A program made the translations under genes and the position numbers. Below, one piece after another: positions 22,901 through 34,328 of a stretch of 34,328 nt of DNA. This DNA comes from Reclinomonas americana ATCC 50394 (taxonomy: Eukaryota > Jakobida > Jakobea > Jakobida): positions 34,432 to 68,759 of the forward strand of contig PS015177.1 in the NCBI GenBank assembly GCA_048213135.1, given 5' to 3'. The notes under the pieces are model-generated. The model saw only the letters and a program-made list of their open reading frames with translations. It did not search any database and was not told the DNA's origin. Numbering within the stretch: the stretch's first letter is position 1; every line of letters begins with the position of its first letter.

Positions 22901-25900
22901 GCTTGCCTCCATGGAGGTGAATCGAATGATGAACGAGAACGACCACATGTTCCGCGAAATCACTTCGGGTGAGTGTGTGCGTGCGTGTGTGCACATCGGT
23001 ATCCGTGAACTGTCAAGCTAATCATGAGTGGGTCATTCCGTTTGTTAACGCAGCTCGCGCCATGGCGCTGACGTCTGAAATGGTACCTGTCGACAATGAG
23101 ATTTGCCACCTTTGTCTGTCTTGCTGATCCGGCTTGCATGTCCGTGTGCAGGGTGTGGTGGAGTACGTGAATCGAGGCTTCATGCGGTTGCTGGGATACC
23201 CGGCCGACGCCATTTGTGGCAGTAGTATCAAGGTACATGACGACAATGATCCGTCTCAATGAGTGCAGTGTGAATTGCTCACTTCTCGTGTGTTTGGTGA
23301 TCACAGACCATCATACCGGCGCACCTGCACACGTCGCACGACGCGCACATTATGCGACACGTTACACAACCGGCGGCCAGTCGTCGAGCGCTGTCCATCA
23401 CTCGTCGAGCCGAGGTGTGTGCTTCCGTTGTGTGTATGTTGAAGACAGTTATCGGTGTTCAGTGATGCTCATGGGGGTACACAGGCATGCCATCGCGACG
23501 GCAGTGCCGTGCCAGTGGACCTGTCGGTGGTGGAGTGCGAGGTGAACGAGCGACGAGTGTTTGCTGTGTTCATGATCGAGGCGACGCAGAAAATGGCGAT
23601 CCAGAGAGCAGCCGAGATGCAGATGGAGAAGGTGTGTTGCGCTGGCCTACCTTCGCAATTGCATCGCTGGCTGACCTGCGGACGCACGACCCAGGCTGTA
23701 TCCATGGCTCGCACGTTCCCCGAGGGCATGATCATGTCGGATCTGCAGGGCAAGATCCAGCAAGTGAACGAGGCGGGTCTGCAGCTGTTCGGATACTCGA
23801 GTGCAGCGGATCTGGTTGGTCGCAACATCCGTGTGCTGATGCCGATGCCACATTCGGAGCGACACGACTCGTTGCGTGTGTGTCCCAAGCACAAGGAGTA
23901 TGAAGCGGAGGAGCAGGCTGATTGTTCAGGCATGCAGGTACATGGCGCACTACCTCGCCGCGCAAGCGCCACCGGACGGGCAAGCTCGTGCTGTGATGCA
24001 GCAGTTGCAGCAACAGCTCCTTTGCGAGTCTTAGTTGATGGGCACACTCATCGTGAGTTTCGATGCAGTGGTCGTGAGGTACAAGCGTTGTGCAAGAACG
24101 GGTCGATGATTGCCGTGCGCGTACACGTGCTTGATGTGTCGGTGCACGGCGAGCGATGCTTCTGTGCGCTGATCCAGAGCAATGTGGACGAGGCCAAACT
24201 GCGTTCTGGACTCGAGGAGCGCATCGACGAGATGACAAACTTGCTGTCGATGACGTCGGATGCTGTTGCGTAGGCGCGAGGATGAGTGCAAGAGACCAGA
24301 AAATCTGTAATCTCACGCTCTGGGTGCGCGACAGATTGTGTGGGCGGATGAGAGCGGTGAAGTAACGTGGTGCAACACTGCTGTGCCGCGCCTCCTTGGC
24401 TACTCGGTGGAGGAGTTGACGAGTGCGCAAGGTGTGTTGACTCTGATGGATGGGGAGGAGTTCACGGTTTGTGATTGATATGTGTTGTACAGCGACGCCA
24501 CGAATTGCCCTTCAGTCACTGCTGAAACCGTTGACCGTGCGCGACGTGGTGCAATGTGGCAGCAGTGGGCGGGCGGTGGATCTCACACGCAAGGATGGAC
24601 AAAAGTTGCATCTTGTTCCTTACAACCCCAACGTAAATGTGAAGCTTATGTGCTATGCAGAGTTCGTTTGGTCGTGCATGGCACCGAGGCTCACATGGAG
24701 GGACGGCAGCGGATTATTGTGTGCATTTCCGAGCCGAACTCGCAGATGTGTGCGATTCGAGAGCAGCACGAGCGCAACGACAACCTGCAAGAGGTGAGGG
24801 GACTCGAAAACGACTTCACGTGGGTTGTGTTTGACGAAGCTCATGCATTGTTGTGGCTGCAGCTACTGGGCATTTCGTTCCCACGTGCGGCGCTGGAGAA
24901 GATGTCGGCGCACTCGATCGGCAGTGCGCAGAATTTGTTGGAGATGGTGCGTCAGTCGTGCAGTCAGTGTGCAGCGGTTTTGCATTCTTTGGAACTTATC
25001 ACGTTTGTCGAGACAGGTAACGATGGAGGAGATTGACACGCCGCCGACTATGTTTGAGTTCCACCCCGAGGTGACGTGCACATTCATCAAGGTGTTGTCG
25101 GTGCAACACGCGGCCGGCAGTGCAGGTGAGCGTGAAGAGGGGATTATCTCTGCTGCTAGTGCTGAACACGACGAGAGCACAGGAGCGGCTGCGGCGGGTG
25201 GCGACGGCAAGGTGTCGCTGTTGGAAAAGATCGAAGTGGTGCACCAGCTGCTCGGTGCGTTTGACCGGCTGGTGAAGCAGCACAACATTGAGCGCGTGAA
25301 GACCATTGGTGAGTGAGGTCAATGGGCGAAGTGTGTTATCGTCAGCTCATCGCCGCGACAGGCTCGGCCTATCTTGCCGTGTCGGGCATGTACTTGCCGC
25401 GGCACGATCACGCGACGGCTGTGGTGGAATTTACGATGGCTGCGAAGCAGGCGATCTTGGAGTTGTGCCAGCGAGTTGCGTTTGTGTGTTCGACATGCTG
25501 TGTGTTGCATTTGGTGTGGTTTGTAACAAGCCTGTCTTTGTGGCACAGCGGCAAGTGGAGATCAAGTTCCGCATTGGCGTGAACACGGGGCCGGTGACAT
25601 CGGGGATTGTTGCGGGTCTGATTCGTACGTTCGACTTGTATGGTGGTGAGTGCGTGAGGGTGGGAAGGGGAAGACAGTAATTGTTTTGACTTGTTTCTGT
25701 GTCCACACAGATTCCGTGAACATGGCGTCCCGGATGGAAAGCTCGGCACCGTTCGGGATGATTCAACTGAGTGAGGTGAGCGTGCATGGCGGCATGCATG
25801 AGTTGTCGTTGTTCGCTGCTTGCTGACACTCGGTTTTCCGGCAGTCGACGCATCGCAAGACGCGTGGAGTGTTTGAAGTGGAGGCGGCGAGTGTCGAAGG

Positions 25901-26031
25901 TGAGACGCGCTCTGCGAGAAAAAAGGAGGGAGCATGTGTCTTTCTTGCTGACTCGGTGCTTCACAGTCAAGGGCATTGGTATCGTGACGAGTTATGTGTT
26001 GGTGGGAGTGGTCGGCGGTCGGCGCCTGTAA
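16963..26031 (+). CDS. Polytopic TmcB-like receptor with three PAS domains and a class III cyclase domain
   Basis: About 35 exons. Examples with matching phases are 16963-17247, 17316-17486, 17628-17751, 18595-18750, 18824-19135, 19204-19325, 19383-19520, 21421-21598, 25017-25308, 25362-25474, 25549-25645, 25711-25775, 25845-25900 and 25967-26031. The N-terminal third has many hydrophobic helices. Then comes a cytoplasmic part with PDQAELVLWYAQFVSEIK, the look of the TmcB family repeat region. Two membrane helices (20545-20610 and 21421-21475) flank a probable extracellular loop, and two more lie near 21760 and 22660. PAS 1 (about 23050-23600) has VVEYVNRGFMRLLGYP, PAS 2 (23700-24230) has QVNEAGLQLFGY and REVQALCKNGS, and PAS 3 (24240-24800) has SDAIVWADESGEVTWCN. 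The cyclase has VKTIGSAYLAV, FRIGVNTGPV and LYGDSVNMASRMES. Both metal-binding Asp are replaced (Lys at 25089, Ser at 25364). Eight introns start GTTGCG/A. A split into two genes near 20100-20520, where exons are least certain, cannot be excluded. Confidence 0.8.
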
Positions 26032-26595
26032 ATAACAGCAAGAAAACGATCCGGATCGCCAAGGCGGCTTAGATGCCTGCGAAGTTTTACATTAAAGGCA
26101 ACCGTGATGCACCAAAGTGCGACTTATGAGAGATATCGACGACGGATTGTCCACAATTGATTGCGACAGACTCAAAGGTGAAGAGAGAAATGCATGTCAG
26201 CCTCCGTTACACGCTGCCACTTCTTCCTTGTTGTTCATCATCGTGCCACTCTCTCCTCTCCTCCATCCTCACACCCCTCCATCTGACTTGGCGTGTTGTT
26301 TGTTCGCGCCATCACCGCAAGACACACACAAAAGACACGCACCACACACTCGTACTCTCTCCCCCCTGGTACACTCGCTCACCGCTGTGCCCGTCTGTGT
26401 GCAGCACCGGCGTGGCGTGATCAGCAAGAAGGGGGCGCACACGGGCAAGGCGGGCGCGCGCATTTTCGTTTTTCTGGCGACGCACGCACGCACGCGCGAG
26501 GGAGAGCGGCACGCACACTCACTCACACATCGGCTCTCATCGCGCCCTCTCTCTGTCTCTGAGACGCACACCACTGCGATCACGACGCTGGCGTC
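26032..26595. other. Intergenic region between cyclase and CAP-Gly genes
   Basis: 564 bp between two genes on the same strand. The first part probably holds the 3' UTR of the cyclase gene (AATAAC at 26031-26036, ATTAAAG near 26091). The rest is C/T- and CA-rich and should include the promoter and 5' UTR of the next gene. No gene is recognised. Confidence 0.5.
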
Positions 26596-27528
26596 ATGAC
26601 GACAGAGGTGGAGGAGTTGAGATCCGAGGTATGTGTGTGTAAGGAGGGAGAGCGCGCGCGCGCGCCGTTGAGACATCAAATCTGCTCAATCACTCACTTC
26701 ATGTGCGCCTCTCTCTCATCTCTCAAGAATGCGCTGCTGCGATCGGAGAACAAGGAGCTGCGACTGGAGCTGGAGCAGCTAAAGGGGCGGTATGCGTGGG
26801 CAGAAGGCGAAGCGCAGACGCTGTTGGATGAGGAGCGCGCCAACTCGGCCGCGCTGCATCACAAACTGCAGCAACTGGAGACCTCGCTGCAGGAGGAGCG
26901 CAAGCGCAATCGTGAGCTGTTCAGGGAGACGGAGAAGTTGAGAAAGACGATGGCTGAGTCGGCGGCAGCGGCAGCGGCGGCGGCGGCTGCTGCTGCTGCT
27001 CCACCACCTCCGCCACCACCGCCACCTCCTCCTTCACAAGCAGCGCAGGGACCAGTGTCGATCTCGCAGCCTGTGTCGGTGCCGGCACTCAACTCGCCGC
27101 GCACGCTGGCAAATGGCTCGTCACCTGCGCGGCGGCCGGGACCGCAGCAGGGTTCGGCGGCGGCGGCGGCCTCAGTCATCCCCACGATTCAGTCGTCGTC
27201 TTCAGTGTCGTCGTTGGATTCGCCGGGAAGGACGCGTGGCGCGGCCGGCACGTCGGCGTTTGCGGTGCCCACTGGATCAGTGGCGACGAACGCCACTGTG
27301 ATTGCATATCAGCGCAAGCCTGCCGTTGGCTACATTGGCGCCAACACGCAGGCCACGCTGCCGTCCAGACAGATCGTCACCACGGCGCTCAACAAATCCT
27401 CCCTGTCGTCGCAACAGCAAGCGTCGTCGCCGGGCCAGCAGTCGCTGTCCAAGCGGCCGGCGCCCACCAGCAGCGGCAATACCTCACAACAACAACAACA
27501 GCAGCAGCAACTGCTATTGCAGCAACAA

Positions 27529-27560
<32 letters not shown>

Positions 27561-29615
27561 ACAACAGCAGCAGCAACAACAAGCGCAGCAAGTGCAAATG
27601 CAAGTGCCGGTGAAACTGGCCGACACGCCGGAGCAGATTTCGCTGCCGAAAACCGCACTTTCGCCACTTCCGCAGCGACCGCGCAGCAGCGCGTCTCGCG
27701 CATCGGAGGGACCGCGAGCACTGGCGGATTCACCGCTGCGGTTGCGTGTGGCGGCTGTAGCGCTGTCGCCACGGCTGGGCACTCCGTCGGACCCCTCGTC
27801 GCCCATGCTGGACGATGCGGCGTCGGCGAATTCGGCATTCAAGGCTGTGCTGTCACCCCGGAATGTGCAATTACTCTCCGCGTTTGGGTCGCCCCGACCG
27901 TTTGATCCGACTGCCGCATCTCCATTCAAGGAGTTGCCAATGGGCGACGGAAGCAGCACGGCGGCGTCCTCGCAGCAGCACTCCTTCCTGTACACGCCAT
28001 CATCTGTGGCTTCGACCGCCAGCCATTCTTCTCGTCGCCTCTCCTCGGAAATCGTGAATCACAACAGCGTCGGCGCAAGTGGCAGCACCATCAAGGTGAA
28101 GTTTCCTCTTTCCGTGCCTGTGTTTTTTTTGGGAGTGTGTTTCTGTTGCTGATGGTACTGTGCGTGACACACAGGTGCCACCGCTGTTCGTACCGGGAAC
28201 CGGCGGCTCACTTGCTGGCGGCAACAACATTCCGTCGGCCCTCCAGCGCGATGACCATCAGTTGCCGGTGTGTGTCCATACCTGGGTGTGTATGTGTGCT
28301 ATATGTGTATCTCTACAAGGTTGCACTCACTGACCGCCCCACCTCGTTTGTGTTACCCAGGCCAAGCGAACACTGTCGCCACCGAATCGATCGAGCGGCT
28401 CCTCGGCCCACCCCATTGTGCCACCACTGTTGTCGTTGCGCCAAGTCAGCGCCAACAACTCGCTCCTCAACAGCAGCACGTTGACGGAGGACAGAGACAA
28501 CGACCACTCGCTCGGCAACTCGCAGATCCACACCGGCTCCGATGAGTACGAGGATGCGTCGCCGAGGAGAAAACAGCGGACACCGCGCTCGCGGCCGAGC
28601 TCATCGCAGGTCACACCACGGGAGCGCAAGGCACTGACGCCACGTGAACGGAGCTCACGAATGGTCGGTCGCTCCAAAGTGCGCGGTGGCGCCGGCGCCA
28701 ACGATGCGATTGGACTGGAGATCGGTGATCGCGTCACGGCTACAGCCGACGCACGTCCGGGCACCATCCGTTTCATGGGCTACACCAAATTCTCGGAGGG
28801 CTTTTGGATTGGCATTGAGCTCGACGAGCCCTGTTGCGTCCGTCTCTTTCTTTTTCTTTTCCACCTGTGCTTTTGTCTGATTTTATGTCTCTCATCGCCG
28901 ACACACGCCCCGGGCAGTTGGCAAGAACGACGGCAAGGTCAGCAACACACGCTACTTTTCGTGCCCGCCAATGTGCGGAGTGTTTGCGCGTCCGTCGGCC
29001 GTCATTCTCTTGCGGAGAGAGTCGGTACGTGCTCGTTTGTTGTTGATTTATTGGTTCGCAAGTAGTGCCGCTTACGTGCATCTCTTCCAGGTGAGCGATC
29101 GCGGCGCAAGTCCTAACCGAGCTGCGGCAGCACAAAGGTGTGCACTGTTGTTGTTTTTCGTTTGCTGTCTGTGCGGTACAACTTTCTCATTCGTGTGTGA
29201 CGCAGACGCCCGAACAAGAGCCCCGGCAGATCTATCGCTGGTAATCCTGCTGTTGGAAGCAGCACACTCGAGAGTCCACGGTACGCGGTCGTAGAAACGC
29301 ACAGCATCATACTGCCCTGCCCACCTCTTCGTCTAATTTGTGGTGCATGGCAGATTGCCCCGACTTTCCACCGAGAGACTAGTGTCGTACAGCAGTCCGC
29401 GGAGGGCGCCACACGAGCCTCTGTCGGCTCGTGACGCGCCAACTGGTATTCCGTCACCGCGACGATTGGCACCCACGGCTCCGGCCACCACGCGGCCGAG
29501 TGGCACTAGCGGCTCGTCGACAGTGGGCGCCACGGTCAGGAGACCTAGCGGGGCAGGCGGCGGGTCGATAACACCGCGAGAGCGATCGCTCGTTCGTGCG
29601 GGAATCAAGCGTTGA
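26596..29615 (+). CDS. Coiled-coil, low-complexity and CAP-Gly protein, 8 exons
   Basis: The exons 26596-26628, 26728-28095, 28175-28267, 28361-28832, 28918-29024, 29091-29137, 29206-29280 and 29354-29615 give 818 residues with all phases matching. The N-terminus is a coiled coil (EELRSENALLRSENKELRLE, and on to about residue 95). Poly-Ala, poly-Pro (26964-27034) and poly-Gln (27488-27590) runs and a long Ser/Pro-rich region follow. The CAP-Gly domain is late: IGDRVTATADARPGTIRFMG, GFWIGIELDEP, then across the intron FGKNDGKVSNTRYFSC and GVFARPSAVIL. It should bind EEY/F-type tails on tubulin or plus-end proteins. The basic tail contains TGIPSPRR, a [S/T]xIP-type EB1-binding motif. The intron inside CAP-Gly (28833-28917, donor GTTGCG) has the same position and phase as in the CAP-Gly gene at 11765-15019. 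The start is the only ATG that makes the coiled coil begin at once. Confidence 0.88.
27488..27590 (+). repeat. Poly-Gln-coding CAA/CAG tract
   Basis: This is a mixed CAA/CAG run inside the CAP-Gly coding exon that encodes nearly continuous glutamine, broken once by Leu-Leu-Leu. The mixed codons suggest a tract kept at protein level and more stable than a pure CAG repeat. Confidence 0.9.
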
Positions 29616-29971
29616 TGGCATGTGTGTGAAAGAGAGAGAGAGAGCATTCCTGTGGGTGTGTGTGTGATGAGGAGGAGATTTCACGGAGCGCCAAAATTGT
29701 ACGGACCTTTGTCTTTTTTTGTGATACTTAAGACTCACACAAAAATAGGCTGTTTACCACACCACTTCTGCACACATGAGATAAAAAAAGAAAGAGTAGG
29801 ATACCACACGTCGTGAGCAAGAGATAGAGAAAGGAAGTTGATCATCATGCACGCCGGGCGGTCATCTCAGCTCGTCCTACCGACCGACCGCACCCCGTGT
29901 AGGCCGCCTCACCACTCTGTGTGTGCGGCACAGCGACAAGTAAGCATCATCTCGTCCACCCAACGATACTT
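29616..29971. other. Convergent intergenic region
   Basis: 356 bp between the stops of two convergent CAP-Gly genes. It is A/T-richer than the surroundings (for example 29690-29800, with T-runs and AAAAATAGG), as expected for 3' UTRs. No canonical AATAAA was found on the plus strand. No gene is seen. Confidence 0.5.

Positions 29972-34328
<4,357 letters not shown>

Overview
The window is nuclear DNA of a compact, GC-rich microbial eukaryote (a protist). The genes carry many short spliceosomal introns, mostly 55-90 nt, with GT...AG ends. Intergenic spaces are short, a polyadenylation signal is visible, and the products are eukaryotic: F-box, CAP-Gly, kelch, PAS plus class III cyclase, and a multi-pass membrane protein resembling the Dictyostelium tiny-macrocysts (TmcB) family. 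No bacterial operons, mobile elements, CRISPR arrays or rRNA/tRNA genes were recognised. I cannot name the organism. Eight runs of N and sequence that follows a sequencing flow order beside some of them show that this is a draft assembly, probably from pyrosequencing or a similar flow chemistry.

Layout. 486-1961 (-): protein with a possible beta-sandwich DNA-binding domain. 2322-3543 (+): secreted beta-propeller-like protein, divergent from the first gene. 3956-7210 (+): F-box/leucine-rich-repeat protein, a likely SCF ubiquitin-ligase adaptor. 7269-11602 (-): ankyrin-repeat protein that meets the LRR gene tail to tail across 58 bp. 11765-15019 (-): coiled-coil/CAP-Gly protein with an 870-nt intron of pyrimidine-rich simple sequence. 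15917-16531 (+): small unidentified spliced gene. 16963-26031 (+): a roughly 9 kb gene for a polytopic receptor with a TmcB-like middle region, three PAS domains and a C-terminal class III cyclase domain. 26596-29615 (+): second coiled-coil/CAP-Gly protein. 29972 to the window end (-): a kelch, coiled-coil and CAP-Gly fusion whose N-terminus lies outside the window.

Themes. Three of the eight firm genes encode CAP-Gly proteins with coiled coils and basic Ser/Pro/Arg-rich segments, which suggests a local family of microtubule plus-end or cell-polarity factors. The kelch fusion joins parts that fission yeast keeps in separate proteins (Tea1 and Tip1). The cyclase lacks both metal-binding aspartates but keeps the purine and transition-state residues, like the C2 half of mammalian adenylyl cyclases, so it probably needs a C1-type partner.

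The most unexpected signal is in the introns. Seventeen of roughly 75 inferred introns, spread over eight genes, start with GTTGCG or GTTGCA instead of GTRAGT. Each is supported by reading phase, and several by alignment across the junction to conserved CAP-Gly, PAS, cyclase or kelch motifs.
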